In this document: in pieces, positions 17,017 to 25,738 of the stretch | How the letters are laid out: every line of letters begins with the position of its first letter | Numbering within the stretch: the first letter of the stretch is position 1 | Source: a virus | Length of the DNA stretch: 64,000 nt | Direction: 5' to 3' (one strand) | Virus record (IMG/VR): IMGVR_UViG_3300027795_000039 | Span: 1 to 64,000 of that record | The notes under the pieces: generated by a model | Told to the model about the DNA's origin: nothing | What the model saw: only the letters and a program-made list of their open reading frames with translations | The model's database searches: none | Translations under genes and position numbers: made by a program

Positions 17017-17865
17017 TTAAGACGGTGCCAGTTGCTGGATCATACCGGGTGTCACCTGCACGGTCAGTTGTTCACCAGTAATTTCCTGGTAATCCGTTTG
17101 TAGCTGCGCCAGGTCGATACCAGCGAGAAACTCCGCACTACCAAAGTACTCGGGCCAGATGACTACCCAGGCTTCATCCACACCGTGAGCCCAGTACTCG
17201 TCCGTAAAACTTGTTTCGGTTGCCCAGGTGATAAACCGTTCATCTGCTCCCATGGGTGCTGTTGCTGACCAGCCGTATCCACCCGTGATGACCGAGTGTC
17301 CGCCTGCGTCCTTGCTTCCCTTTACCCAGTTCCACGGCTGGTTCTTCGCGAATTGTGCCATGTTCGCGTTCTGCACATCAATACCAGTCCAGATGTAGCC
17401 GAAGATAGCGATAGCGGCTTTTACCTCATCAGTGTTCATCGGATTAACCGCGGCAAACGCGGCAGCTTGACTGCCATCCGGACCAGGGTTGTTGACCAAA
17501 TACTCGAGCAGTGTCTGGATATCCATTCCATCATCTTCAGTGCTACCAGGACCGTCCGTGTCTTCAGTTCCAGCCGGGTTAAACTTCGGGTTTTGGGTTT
17601 GGTAAAGCTGCCATACCTGGGTCTGGCTGGGATACACCGGCTTACTCGATAGCTTGGTTGTCACCAACCGCCGCACGTTCGCCCACGTAACCGCGACACA
17701 ATCACCAGCGACGTCATTACCCAGTTCCTGCCAGCCACCATTAAGCTCAGCCAGGTAATCTGCAGCCACTGGATGTACTGGAACAACACCAGTTAGGAAT
17801 GAGGCCAGGCGGAGGCTAGGCGCGCGCTTTGGTGCTCGGCGACCGAATTTACCGGGATGTTTCAC
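17017..17865 (-). CDS. Papain-like fold cysteine peptidase-like protein
   Basis: A 282-residue product from GTG 17865. GNDVAGDCVAV (Cys near residue 55), GGHSVITGGYGW (His near residue 193) and DEAWVVI follow the Cys-His-Asp order of C39/papain-like peptidases. A second protein of the same type lies just upstream at 18036. It may cleave peptides during lysis or entry. Activity is not certain, since such folds can be binding modules. Confidence 0.6.
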   Translation of the reverse strand: MKHPGKFGRRAPKRAPSLRLASFLTGVVPVHPVAADYLAELNGGWQELGNDVAGDCVAVTWANVRRLVTTKLSSKPVYPSQTQVWQLYQTQNPKFNPAGTEDTDGPGSTEDDGMDIQTLLEYLVNNPGPDGSQAAAFAAVNPMNTDEVKAAIAIFGYIWTGIDVQNANMAQFAKNQPWNWVKGSKDAGGHSVITGGYGWSATAPMGADERFITWATETSFTDEYWAHGVDEAWVVIWPEYFGSAEFLAGIDLAQLQTDYQEITGEQLTVQVTPGMIQQLAPS

Positions 17866-18029
17866 TTCATTGTACCTGGCATCAATATGTCAATGCGAGG
17901 TCGTGGCAACGGTCCAGTAAAATGCTTTTCCGGTTGGGTTGTTGAAACAAACATCTCACACGTTCGTTCGATGGTCAATTCACCAGTAGCTTTATCAACA
18001 GGCACATATATAAGTGGAGTCACTTGCAT
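17862..18029 (-). CDS. Small hypothetical protein between two peptidase-like genes
   Basis: A 55-residue product from ATG 18029, or 53 residues from GTG 18023, which has a better-spaced GAGG. It is polar, with VPVDKATGELTIERTC, and its stop overlaps the GTG of the next gene. The tight packing supports it as real. Function unknown. Confidence 0.5.
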   Translation of the reverse strand: MQVTPLIYVPVDKATGELTIERTCEMFVSTTQPEKHFTGPLPRPRIDILMPGTMK

Positions 18030-18035
18030 TCCTCT

Positions 18036-18755
18036 TCAACCATTTAGTAGCGCCAGATCAGCTTGCAACGCTGCTAGGTTGATACCGTGGCCGTCATCAG
18101 CAGCGGTGTTTATCTCTCCGGTGATGACGGCCCACGCTTCATCCGCGATCCGGTTCCACGCAGGGTAAGCGATCTTCTGAATCGCGCCCCAGGTTACCGC
18201 GTACAGGTACTGGTCATCATATGCCACGATTGGGATACAATGACCACCTGCCACCTTTCCAGCAGCTGTTTGCATGGTCCACGGCTGGCCATTGCTAAAC
18301 GCAGTTTGCATGGCACTGTAAACAGTGATACCGGTGTAAGCGAAGTCGTACGCGTCGATGGCAAATTGCAATGTTTGGATGTCTGACACAGTAACTGGCG
18401 CGTAAGCGGTTACGGTATGACCGTAGTAACCACTTTGTTGCACGTATTGCAGATACTGGGAGAGGACCACACCATCATCCTGGCCACTCGTGTATGCTAG
18501 GTAGTAACTAACTGTTTCCTGGTCAGTTGGAAATCCTTCAACATGATCTGTGTCAGTGGCATCAGCCATGAAACCGTGTTGGAGTCCCGCAACACCGCAG
18601 TCACCCACCGAGTCATTTCCGAGCATGCCCCAGTCTGCGATATCAGGTATCGCTACTGATGCAGGTGGTGTGGGAAGCGAACCAGCACGATAGTATGTTA
18701 GGTCACGAAGTCCAGCAGGGAAAAGTGCTGGTTTCCGACCGAGCTTAAGTGACAT
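18036..18755 (-). CDS. Papain-like fold cysteine peptidase-like protein
   Basis: A 239-residue product from ATG 18755; ATG 18770 is also possible. GNDSVGDCGVAG carries the Cys, AGGHCIPIVAYD the His, and ADEAWAVITGE the third motif, in the same order as the protein at 17017. The two are paralogues within the lysis region. The exact role is not known. Confidence 0.6.
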   Translation of the reverse strand: MSLKLGRKPALFPAGLRDLTYYRAGSLPTPPASVAIPDIADWGMLGNDSVGDCGVAGLQHGFMADATDTDHVEGFPTDQETVSYYLAYTSGQDDGVVLSQYLQYVQQSGYYGHTVTAYAPVTVSDIQTLQFAIDAYDFAYTGITVYSAMQTAFSNGQPWTMQTAAGKVAGGHCIPIVAYDDQYLYAVTWGAIQKIAYPAWNRIADEAWAVITGEINTAADDGHGINLAALQADLALLNG

Positions 18756-18756
18756 G

Positions 18757-18786
18757 TAAACAGTTCCCATCCAGCTGTGGTATAAT
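18757..18786 (+). promoter_or_regulatory. Promoter for the exported protein at 18824
   Basis: GTGGTATAAT extended -10 ending at 18786, with TAAACA 18 bp upstream. It diverges from the minus-strand gene starting at 18755. Confidence 0.65.
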
Positions 18787-18823
18787 TATCTTATTAACTA
18801 TTCATCCATGCTGAGGAGCACGT

Positions 18824-19411
18824 GTGCGTATTTCGTTGCCGGTAATCGCGGGTTCCATTATCGCGGCAGCAACACTAAGTGGCTGCCAGGGCAGCCTAGG
18901 TAGTGCAGCTGGTGCCAGGTTCCTACCAGGTCATGGTTATGAAGCTCAAGGTCAGATTCATCCACATGATGAAGATAAATGGTGCTTGACGACCAGTACA
19001 ACCGCATCAACCACGGTTAACTATGACCCAATCTATGTGGAGCCATGTACCACAAACAATGATGTACGGCAAATATGGCACATCGTGCAAGTCAGCGGTG
19101 TCGGTCAAATTCAGATGTACGCTGCACCATTTTCCATTGGCCAGCACGGTGCACTAACCACCGCTCGTCTGATCAAGAATGATAGTAGTGAAGCGACCAA
19201 GTCATTGTATACGGTTACGCTCACCGAGGTACAGCACGAGTGGTGGACCATCACGCTACCCACGTTTCGATTTAAGGGCGGTGCGTACTTGACAACTCCC
19301 AAGAATTTGAATGGTAAGACTGATATTTATGGAGTGTATTGGCAGTCATCACAGCCACCAGCTACAGCAAACCAAAACTGGGATTTGCCGGTATTTCACG
19401 AGGTAAACTGA
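18824..19411 (+). CDS. Lipoprotein with beta-trefoil-like ectodomain
   Basis: A 195-residue product from GTG 18824 with a GAGGAG site. The lipobox LSGC near residues 18-21 predicts a lipid anchor. The ectodomain contains GQIHPHDEDKWCLT, then YVEPC and QIWH, a ricin-B-like Q-x-W pattern. The protein at 53477 shares this layout (GQIRPADNAHWCLT, YVLPC, QTWF). Possibly a surface protein expressed during infection; function unknown. Confidence 0.7.
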   Translation: MRISLPVIAGSIIAAATLSGCQGSLGSAAGARFLPGHGYEAQGQIHPHDEDKWCLTTSTTASTTVNYDPIYVEPCTTNNDVRQIWHIVQVSGVGQIQMYAAPFSIGQHGALTTARLIKNDSSEATKSLYTVTLTEVQHEWWTITLPTFRFKGGAYLTTPKNLNGKTDIYGVYWQSSQPPATANQNWDLPVFHEVN

Positions 19412-19421
19412 CATCACATGA

Positions 19422-19450
19422 TGTACATCGATATCACAGTATGGTATAAT
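19422..19450 (+). promoter_or_regulatory. Promoter for the ADP-ribosylglycohydrolase gene
   Basis: TGTACA, 17 bp, TATAAT preceded by ATGG. The leader then carries AGGAAGTAGGAACG before ATG 19485. Confidence 0.75.
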
Positions 19451-19484
19451 GATATCAGGAAGTAGGAACGAAAGAAGCGATAAG

Positions 19485-20477
19485 ATGAAACTGACAAGCG
19501 ACCAACTAGACCGCGCCGCTGGTGTCCTCGTGGGTGTGGCCGTGGGAGACGCTCTCGGTGTTCCCTACGAGTTCCAGCCAGCAAGCATCACCAGTGCCAC
19601 CAACTTCGTGCCGAAGATGATTGGTGGTGGACTCGGTCCATACGATCCCGGTGAGTGGTCAGACGATACTCAGATGACGATGTGCATCGCTAAAGCTTTG
19701 AGTGGTGGAGCAGATCCACTTACCACACTTGGATTGGACTGGATCGCATTGAACTTTGCGGATTGGATCCGATCTGGTGCTACAGACGTGGGTGGCCAAA
19801 CTCGTTACGTTCTCGAGAGAACGAATACCATGATCGATCGTAATTCAGGACGTCATGCATCGCTTGCCATGAAGAGAGCTGCAATCTCAGCTCACCAGAG
19901 ACTCGGTAAAAGTGGTGGTAACGGCTCATTGATGCGAACCGCACCAGTCGCTCTCCGGTACCTCGATGACCCCGAGAAGATGGCAGCCGCGGCTATCGCG
20001 ATCAGCAAGCTGACTCACTTCGATGACCTCGCTGCTGATGCATGTGTCATCTGGTGCACGCTCATTCGTCACGCGGTGCTTACTGGTAACCTGCTCACGA
20101 TTGTTGACCTTATCAAGGTGATTCCACCAGATCGGCGACAGTTCTGGCGCAAAAAACTGATACAGGCAATTCACGCTAACCCAGCTAAGTTCTCTCCCAA
20201 CGGCTACGTAGTTACTGCATTGCAAGCAACGTGGGCGGCTGTTACTTTGGCGGTATGGGCGGCCGAAACATCAGAAGAGACGTTCCGCGACGGTATCATC
20301 CGCGCTGTTAGTGCCGGTAACGATACTGACACTGTGGCTGCAATTGCTGGTGCAGTTCTCGGTGGACTCTGTGGCCTCGATGCTATCGATGGTCAATGGA
20401 AAGCAGCCATCAACGGCTGGCCCAGTAAGTCGAATGCTGCCACGCTTATCGAGCTCGCCCAGTCACTTACCGCGTAA
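19485..20477 (+). CDS. ADP-ribosylglycohydrolase (DraG/ARH family)
   Basis: A 330-residue enzyme from ATG 19485. GVAVGDALGVPYEF is the family's N-terminal motif, EWSDDTQMT supplies the first metal-binding Asp pair, and GNDTDTVAAIAGAVLGG the C-terminal Asp cluster. These enzymes hydrolyse the bond between ADP-ribose and Arg or other acceptors using two Mg ions. In a phage this could reverse host ADP-ribosylation or balance its own ADP-ribosyltransferase-like proteins (44908, 54508). Length is normal and motifs intact. Confidence 0.92.
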   Translation: MKLTSDQLDRAAGVLVGVAVGDALGVPYEFQPASITSATNFVPKMIGGGLGPYDPGEWSDDTQMTMCIAKALSGGADPLTTLGLDWIALNFADWIRSGATDVGGQTRYVLERTNTMIDRNSGRHASLAMKRAAISAHQRLGKSGGNGSLMRTAPVALRYLDDPEKMAAAAIAISKLTHFDDLAADACVIWCTLIRHAVLTGNLLTIVDLIKVIPPDRRQFWRKKLIQAIHANPAKFSPNGYVVTALQATWAAVTLAVWAAETSEETFRDGIIRAVSAGNDTDTVAAIAGAVLGGLCGLDAIDGQWKAAINGWPSKSNAATLIELAQSLTA

Positions 20478-20496
20478 ACTGTGGTATAGTTGTTAC

Positions 20497-21057
20497 ATGG
20501 AAAACGAACAGGAACGAATGAACAGCGGGAAAACGGGTGGCTCGGTTAAGTGGAAGGACCGAGCCACTCTCGCGTATAACGTACAGCGGTTGCGAGATGA
20601 ACGTGATTGGTCACTCGAAGACCTAGCGAGCGCATCTGGTGTACACCTCACCACGATCCGCGGCATCGAGCGTGGTAATCACATGCCATACATGAGAACA
20701 GTATCACGGCTAGCTGCAGCCTTCGGGTTGTCAAATCCAAGTGAACTTCTTAGACCTGAAAGATCACCAGAACCGGAACCACAACAACCACAGGAAATTC
20801 CGCTGGTCGCACAGCTCATCCAGACCAGCTACAACAACTACACTACGACGTCACAGCAGCTGATAGAAAACTACCAAGGTCAAATCGATGAACTGAGAGC
20901 GACGCTTTACCTCATTCGTAATGAAATCGGGAAAGCTATCAGAAAACCATACGTGCCTTCTACTCACTACATCGACACGCTGTTGTATCCATCACCAGAA
21001 ATGATCAGTGAACTAGCCATCGAGTATGGTAATGAGCGTAAGAACGTTAACCGGTAA
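20497..21057 (+). CDS. XRE-family regulator with coiled C-terminus
   Basis: A 186-residue product from ATG 20497, or 179 residues from ATG 20518. The helix-turn-helix LEDLASASGVHLTTIRGIE lies near residues 45-63. A Pro/Glu/Gln linker and a helical tail (about residues 100-150) probably mediate oligomerisation. A -10 (GTGGTATAGT, ending 20490) lies only 6 nt before the first ATG, so the mRNA may be leaderless. The second ATG follows an AGGAACGA leader like those of other genes. The start is undecided. Confidence 0.8.
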   Translation: MENEQERMNSGKTGGSVKWKDRATLAYNVQRLRDERDWSLEDLASASGVHLTTIRGIERGNHMPYMRTVSRLAAAFGLSNPSELLRPERSPEPEPQQPQEIPLVAQLIQTSYNNYTTTSQQLIENYQGQIDELRATLYLIRNEIGKAIRKPYVPSTHYIDTLLYPSPEMISELAIEYGNERKNVNR

Positions 21058-21814
21058 TCAGTGCTGCCCACGTAGCTGGTCCCACGATACCATCCACGCT
21101 GATGCCAGCGGTAGTTTGTATCGCCTTTACCGCTACTTCGGTATCTGGCCCGAATACACCATCCACCGCGATACTCCGCCCACGCGCCACGCATAGTCCC
21201 TGGATGGTACGGACGGTATTACCAGTCGCGCCTGATGCGACAGTAGGAAGCGATTGCATGATGGTAACCTGCCAAGCTGGTTCCGACGGTGTGGGTACAG
21301 GTGCTGGTATGGTATCCCAGAATGGGAGAGATGATTCGGCTGTAGACAGATCCCAGGCGCTAAATGATGCCCACTGTGTTATGACATCACCGGAAACAAC
21401 ACCAGCTCGGTTTGTCCAGTCCGCTCCCCAGTATAGTCCATCAGGGTTTTGATTTTCACCAACGATGGACTGGGAACCGTATACGATAAGCTTGTAGCCA
21501 CTGGACTGAAGGCCATGATATACGCTAAGAATGTAAGTCGGATCTTCTGCTGTTTCAGTATCCCAGGCGACCAGGCACCCATCAGGTGCATCAAGGACGT
21601 GTAGTTGAGATACCGCGGTGATAACATCTGCTGTTGAACTAGCGGCAACTGGGTTACTTCGTACGAAAATGGGGAGCCGGTAGCGTGCGCGCTGGGTTTC
21701 AAGCTCAGCTTTCGTCCACACGTGAAACGTATCACCGCCGATATAAAAAGCTACACCATCTGTTGCAGGTGGGTTAGCTGGTGGAAAGGCGGCATCGTAA
21801 AAGGTCAAAGTCAC
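21047..21814 (-). CDS. Endolysin: glycoside hydrolase-like domain plus peptidoglycan-binding domain
   Basis: A 255-residue product. The N-terminal 160 residues (VAFYIGGDTFHVWTKAEL, CLVAWDTETA, YWGADWTN) resemble DUF1906/GH25-like barrel domains of actinophage lysins. The C-terminal 70 residues (NTVRTIQGLC, VDGVFGPDTEVAVKAIQ, VDGIVGPATWAAL) are a PG_binding_1 module. It probably degrades the host wall at lysis. Neighbouring membrane genes form the lysis block. Its stop overlaps the convergent XRE gene. Confidence 0.82.
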   Translation of the reverse strand: MTLTFYDAAFPPANPPATDGVAFYIGGDTFHVWTKAELETQRARYRLPIFVRSNPVAASSTADVITAVSQLHVLDAPDGCLVAWDTETAEDPTYILSVYHGLQSSGYKLIVYGSQSIVGENQNPDGLYWGADWTNRAGVVSGDVITQWASFSAWDLSTAESSLPFWDTIPAPVPTPSEPAWQVTIMQSLPTVASGATGNTVRTIQGLCVARGRSIAVDGVFGPDTEVAVKAIQTTAGISVDGIVGPATWAALITG

Positions 21815-22170
21815 ACGTGTCTCCTGGTATCGCCGTTACTACCGTGTGCATCGTTGTTTTGTGTCACATGTATTTTCATTTCTCGATGTCGTTTATCCAC
21901 GTGATCTGCGGTGAGTCCGGTGGTAACCAAAGAAAACGTGGCGGCAAACAACGGGATAACAGTCAACATCATCAGCGCTGACAACACGTATGGTAGCCAG
22001 CCATGTGGAACAGCTGGACTGTTACCACTTGTGGTTGCAACACCGGTAGCGTAGTACAGCCCTTGTCCTAGTGATATGCTATTCGCGAAAGCGTATGCGA
22101 CGCCGAGGCAGACGTCCAGCACGACGGCTAGGATAAGTACCTTTACTGCTTGTTGCTTATGAACATTCAT
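21811..22170 (-). CDS. Two-TM ion channel-like membrane protein
   Basis: A 119-residue product with two transmembrane helices (about residues 9-30 and 58-80) flanking a re-entrant-like segment YYATGVATTSGNS. The layout recalls two-TM potassium channels, but the canonical TxGYG filter is degenerate (TTSGNS). It sits directly upstream of the endolysin, overlapping by 4 nt. A role in dissipating membrane potential at lysis is plausible but inferred. Confidence 0.6.
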   Translation of the reverse strand: MNVHKQQAVKVLILAVVLDVCLGVAYAFANSISLGQGLYYATGVATTSGNSPAVPHGWLPYVLSALMMLTVIPLFAATFSLVTTGLTADHVDKRHREMKIHVTQNNDAHGSNGDTRRHV

Positions 22171-22556
22171 ACTTCATGATCCAGGCGAAGGCTGATGTTT
22201 TTGAGGTGTGTGCAGATTTCTTCGAGTATCTCACGTTCTGATCGTTCTGGTCGAGCGAGATGCTGATGTTTACCACACCATGGTGTACCATTAATGCGGT
22301 GTTTGCCCAGGCGCCAGCAACCGTCCATGTGACAGTTATGAACGTGCCACATCGAGGTAACAGCACCGAGCAGCGTAAGCACAGTAAGTGCCGGGATGAA
22401 ACCTGATTCAAGCTGGTATGTCCACGGTGTACCCTGTGGTACTGGCCAGATACCAAGAGCGAACCGAGTACCGAATGGATGAGTAACAGCAACAATGATG
22501 AGCGCAATAGTAAGTGCAGTAAATACTGCTAGTATCCACTTTACCGCGCTCATCAT
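22167..22556 (-). CDS. Membrane protein with cytoplasmic Cys/His region
   Basis: A 129-residue product; the long upstream reading frame is not used because MMSAVKWILAVF begins at the overlap with the previous stop. It has two hydrophobic helices (about residues 4-25 and 48-68). A conserved-looking CHMDGCWRLGKH region follows, then a charged helical tail. Similar layouts occur in actinophage lysis regions. Function unknown. Confidence 0.65.
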   Translation of the reverse strand: MMSAVKWILAVFTALTIALIIVAVTHPFGTRFALGIWPVPQGTPWTYQLESGFIPALTVLTLLGAVTSMWHVHNCHMDGCWRLGKHRINGTPWCGKHQHLARPERSEREILEEICTHLKNISLRLDHEV

Positions 22557-23011
22557 GCGCCTCCGGGGAGCGTTACCGCGCATATCAGAACAGCGATAAC
22601 AGCCACGGTGACTACTGCGCTTACTGCCAAGATGGAACGAAACCGGGTACTGGTAAATGGTACTGGCCGAGCAAAAGCGATAATAACAGCTATAACCGCA
22701 CATATCGTAAGTGACAGTGCAATTGCCACGGCGCCATGTACCATCGCGAATGGTATGGCAGGAAGCACGCAACCGATACCAGTTGCCAAACCGAGTATGG
22801 CGGATGACTGGAAACCGCACCGAGAATCAGACAACCACTCAAAGCCAGTCATTGACACAGCTGATGAAATACCACTCGAAATAGCGGCTGGCAAGACGAG
22901 TGCGGGATGACCAGACAAGTAAAAAACAGTACCAAGGAGGCTAGTCATACCATCACCGAGGCCGAAGATAACAGGTCGTATCAGGTCGCGATTACGTGGG
23001 GTTACTTTCAT
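22553..23011 (-). CDS. VIT-like multi-pass membrane protein
   Basis: A 152-residue product with about four hydrophobic segments. GLGDGMTSLLGTVFYLSG and AAISSGISSAVSMTGFEWLS resemble the first two helices of VIT/CCC1-type iron-manganese transporters, though it is shorter and lacks the metal-binding loop. Overlaps both neighbours. Whether it transports metal is uncertain. Confidence 0.5.
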   Translation of the reverse strand: MKVTPRNRDLIRPVIFGLGDGMTSLLGTVFYLSGHPALVLPAAISSGISSAVSMTGFEWLSDSRCGFQSSAILGLATGIGCVLPAIPFAMVHGAVAIALSLTICAVIAVIIAFARPVPFTSTRFRSILAVSAVVTVAVIAVLICAVTLPGGA

Positions 23012-23366
23012 CGTCTTCTACCATCTGAATTGGCTCGGTACCTGGATGTTCATTTCTTCTTACCCCGCGAACTTGCTCGATAACGATCATTACACCACGC
23101 CAGATGACAATAATACCGACTAGCCAAAGTGCGACTACCTCTACCCATAGTGCTGCTGAATCTGAGGTGATATGCATGCCAAAATCACGCGATAGGATTG
23201 ATGGAAAAAGTGCGAGTGATATAGCCAATTCAAGAAGCATAATGTTGGAGCCCCAGGCGCTTTTCCACCACGGCCATACTGCACTGATGGTAAGCAAGAA
23301 ACTAATTGATGACCAGAAAGCGACGTTAAGACCCCAGTTAGCTAGGTTATTGATGATGTCATTCAC
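22992..23366 (-). CDS. Membrane protein of the lysis region
   Basis: A 124-residue product from GTG 23366, chosen for the AAGGAG site upstream rather than the TTG at 23384. Three hydrophobic segments (about residues 15-35, 45-62, 75-95) end in a charged tail. No family recognised. Confidence 0.55.
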   Translation of the reverse strand: MNDIINNLANWGLNVAFWSSISFLLTISAVWPWWKSAWGSNIMLLELAISLALFPSILSRDFGMHITSDSAALWVEVVALWLVGIIVIWRGVMIVIEQVRGVRRNEHPGTEPIQMVEDDESNPT

Positions 23367-23586
23367 GACGGCGCGCTCCTTCAATAATCTTTACCAGCGC
23401 CTCCGCTACGTGATTCTGATCGTGTAGCTGACGAATTGTCGGTACGATTGTGGCGTGTTCTTCAGCTAGTCGTTCTCTTTGAGTAGCGACATCACTCGCG
23501 GCTGTTTCGGCCGATTCTTCCGCGGCTCGTCTCGCTACTTTGATTTCGGCTTCCGTATCCCGGCGGTGTTTCCGAAACCACTTCAT
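23359..23586 (-). CDS. Small coiled-coil protein
   Basis: A 75-residue product, highly charged and helical (heptad-like Ala/Glu/Arg pattern, residues 8-65). It starts MKWFRKHRRD, as do small proteins beside lysis genes in actinophages. Its start overlaps the previous gene by about 95 nt in another frame. Function unknown. Confidence 0.55.
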   Translation of the reverse strand: MKWFRKHRRDTEAEIKVARRAAEESAETAASDVATQRERLAEEHATIVPTIRQLHDQNHVAEALVKIIEGARRRE

Positions 23587-23875
23587 GACCGGCTTGCGCT
23601 CTCACCGCATTGATTGCGCCAGCAACCAGCTGAAGTGCATCCACGGTTGCATCGCCACGGGAGCTGGCAAGACGAAGCGCATCTCTGGTTCTTTCGTGCG
23701 CTTCGCATTCTTTCAGGTAGAGATCTTTCCACTGATCGCGTTCGCTCTCGATGCGATCCGCTTCCTTGGCGGTTATGATCCAGCCGAAAAGATGACTCGC
23801 TAGCCAGATACCAGCGACACCCGCATTGGCCAAGTATGGTAGGAGTGTTTCCCACGGTGCACTCACTTCCGGCAC
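23492..23875 (-). CDS. Membrane-anchored coiled-coil protein
   Basis: A 127-residue product from GTG 23875. One transmembrane helix (about residues 12-34) is followed by a long charged helix (residues 36-95) and a Ser/Arg-rich tail. The last third overlaps the next gene. Possibly a spanin-like or holin-accessory protein by topology alone. Confidence 0.5.
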   Translation of the reverse strand: MPEVSAPWETLLPYLANAGVAGIWLASHLFGWIITAKEADRIESERDQWKDLYLKECEAHERTRDALRLASSRGDATVDALQLVAGAINAVRAQAGHEVVSETPPGYGSRNQSSETSRGRIGRNSRE

Positions 23876-23956
23876 ACGCTAGCGGTGCCGTATGATACAC
23901 GTGCTTACCGAGAGATGCGCGAGGTCTAGTCGCATCATGTAGTATACTCCGATCAC

Positions 23957-25714
23957 TTACTCACTCAGCCAAACAAGGCCGAACGTTGACTGGTGACCCG
24001 CGGTAACAACAGTGTTAAACGCGCCTCCATTCTGCTGCATGTACTGGGGCTGAACAGTATCGCCAGCTCTCAGGTAGTAAAGGCCAATGGCGTCTGCACC
24101 TGGCTCGAGAGTGGTTGAGCTCGCGGAGATGTGCTGGTATACATCTGGTGAACTTGAACCCGCTGGTGTCTGAGCTATGGCAGCTATGCATGATGCTGGT
24201 GGTGTAACTGGAACTGACTGGGTGTAACTAGCCACAGCAAGGTACCAGCCATCAATCGGTGCGGTAAACACACTAGTGCTGCTATTCCAGCCGCCATATG
24301 AATCACCAGGTGAACCGTGAACAATACCACCAACAGTATTCATGTTGATAACATGGTAAGCATTTTGAGTAAGTGAGGTCTGTGCTGTGGTCTGATACGC
24401 GAGCAGGTATGGCTTATACAACAAAAACGAAACATCATTAGTAAGGTGAGTTTGGAACGCAACAGTAAGAGTTGTACCTGATGTTCCAGCTTGCCACCGG
24501 TATGATGTATCGGGTGGTGTCCACGTTAGTATGGTATTTGATGGTGCCAATGCTGAAAGCCAGATAAGTGCGAAACGACATTGATCAGGTCCATATGAAC
24601 TACTCGCCCCAGCATAAGCGGCAAGTGATACCAGATCACCAGCATTCAAGTCCAGCAACCGAGTAATCTGGCACATCGTTGGCACCGTGGTAAATGAGTA
24701 AGCAGGACCGTAAAAAACTGTGCTGCCGTTTACCAGGATAGCAGCATAGGCACCCGTGCTTCCTGCTGCAAATGACACCGTACCATGTACCAGGTAAACA
24801 CCACTCAGCGGTATAGAGTAGCTATGCGAACTTTGCGTCCACGCCGCGTATGTATCAATCTGAGCGATGGTAAGCGCCACTATGGTTAGTGTAGTAGCTG
24901 CCACACTGCCACTTATTACAGTAGCAATCCGTAGCATCGGTGGATTGTTTAGCAGCTGAAGTGGGCCACCAATTGCTTGCGCGTTCAATACGATAGCACT
25001 GACTTGACTCGTACTATTCCATGTTGGTGGTTCTGGAATTTCGGTGACTGTGGTGCCGCCAGTTAGAATGCCACCATAAAAACCAGAAAACCGAGTTGAT
25101 TCACCGGAGTAATCAACGCCACCAAAAACGTAATTGTAGTTGCTGCCTGATGAATCAGCACACCAGCCATTAAGCGATGCGATGGTACCGTTGTAGAAAC
25201 CAAATATATCGAGTACGTAACTGCAATTATGCTCATTGGTTGATGATAGCTGCTTACCACCAATAACCTGGGTAACTGTTGTCCCCGTGTAAGTGATGAT
25301 AGCGCCAGAAGCACCAGCATGTGTGGTAGCGGAAAACGCTGGAAAACCCCAGACAACATAGTTGCCACCCTCAGTCGATGCGGTACCACCATGCCCGCTG
25401 GAACCGGGAACAGCCGGATCTAGGTAACCGTTTGCGTTGTCGAAAGCAGCATCAGCACCAGGACCATACAAACACGAGTTATCAAAATAGTTTCGCCAGT
25501 TGCCGCTGCCGCGAAGTGAAGTAGTAACACCACCTGTAGCGCTTTGCTGTGTCAGTTCAACGGCTAGTGCTTCGACAAGTACAGGGCGGTTTGCGTGAAA
25601 CAAGATACCGGTGGGAGTAAAGTTATTACCAGGATCAAACGTGTACAGCGCCGTATTCATTGCTTTAGCAGTAAGCGGCTGGAATGAGTCGAAGAAAGGT
25701 GGATCTAGTGGCAT
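23957..25714 (-). CDS. Minor tail protein with C1q/TNF-like beta domains
   Basis: A 585-residue protein rich in Ser, Thr, Gly and aromatic residues. Two similar jelly-roll modules are visible. The first (about residues 285-395) has SIPLSGVYLVHGTVSF, ILVNGSTVFYG and LNAGDLVSLAAY. The second (about 460-585) has APIDGWYLAVASY, then LRAGDTVQPQYMQ. C1q-like trimers at phage tail tips bind receptors or glycans. As last gene of the tail module it is a good candidate receptor-binding protein. Confidence 0.7.
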   Translation of the reverse strand: MPLDPPFFDSFQPLTAKAMNTALYTFDPGNNFTPTGILFHANRPVLVEALAVELTQQSATGGVTTSLRGSGNWRNYFDNSCLYGPGADAAFDNANGYLDPAVPGSSGHGGTASTEGGNYVVWGFPAFSATTHAGASGAIITYTGTTVTQVIGGKQLSSTNEHNCSYVLDIFGFYNGTIASLNGWCADSSGSNYNYVFGGVDYSGESTRFSGFYGGILTGGTTVTEIPEPPTWNSTSQVSAIVLNAQAIGGPLQLLNNPPMLRIATVISGSVAATTLTIVALTIAQIDTYAAWTQSSHSYSIPLSGVYLVHGTVSFAAGSTGAYAAILVNGSTVFYGPAYSFTTVPTMCQITRLLDLNAGDLVSLAAYAGASSSYGPDQCRFALIWLSALAPSNTILTWTPPDTSYRWQAGTSGTTLTVAFQTHLTNDVSFLLYKPYLLAYQTTAQTSLTQNAYHVINMNTVGGIVHGSPGDSYGGWNSSTSVFTAPIDGWYLAVASYTQSVPVTPPASCIAAIAQTPAGSSSPDVYQHISASSTTLEPGADAIGLYYLRAGDTVQPQYMQQNGGAFNTVVTAGHQSTFGLVWLSE

Positions 25715-25738
25715 ACCTTCACCTCCACTCCGATGTAA

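Noticed and set aside
22557-22820. N-terminal extension of the membrane gene at 22167
   Set aside because: The extension is Arg/Cys/Tyr-rich, antisense-like in composition, and overlaps the well-supported VIT-like gene; MMSAVKW at 22556 is the natural start.
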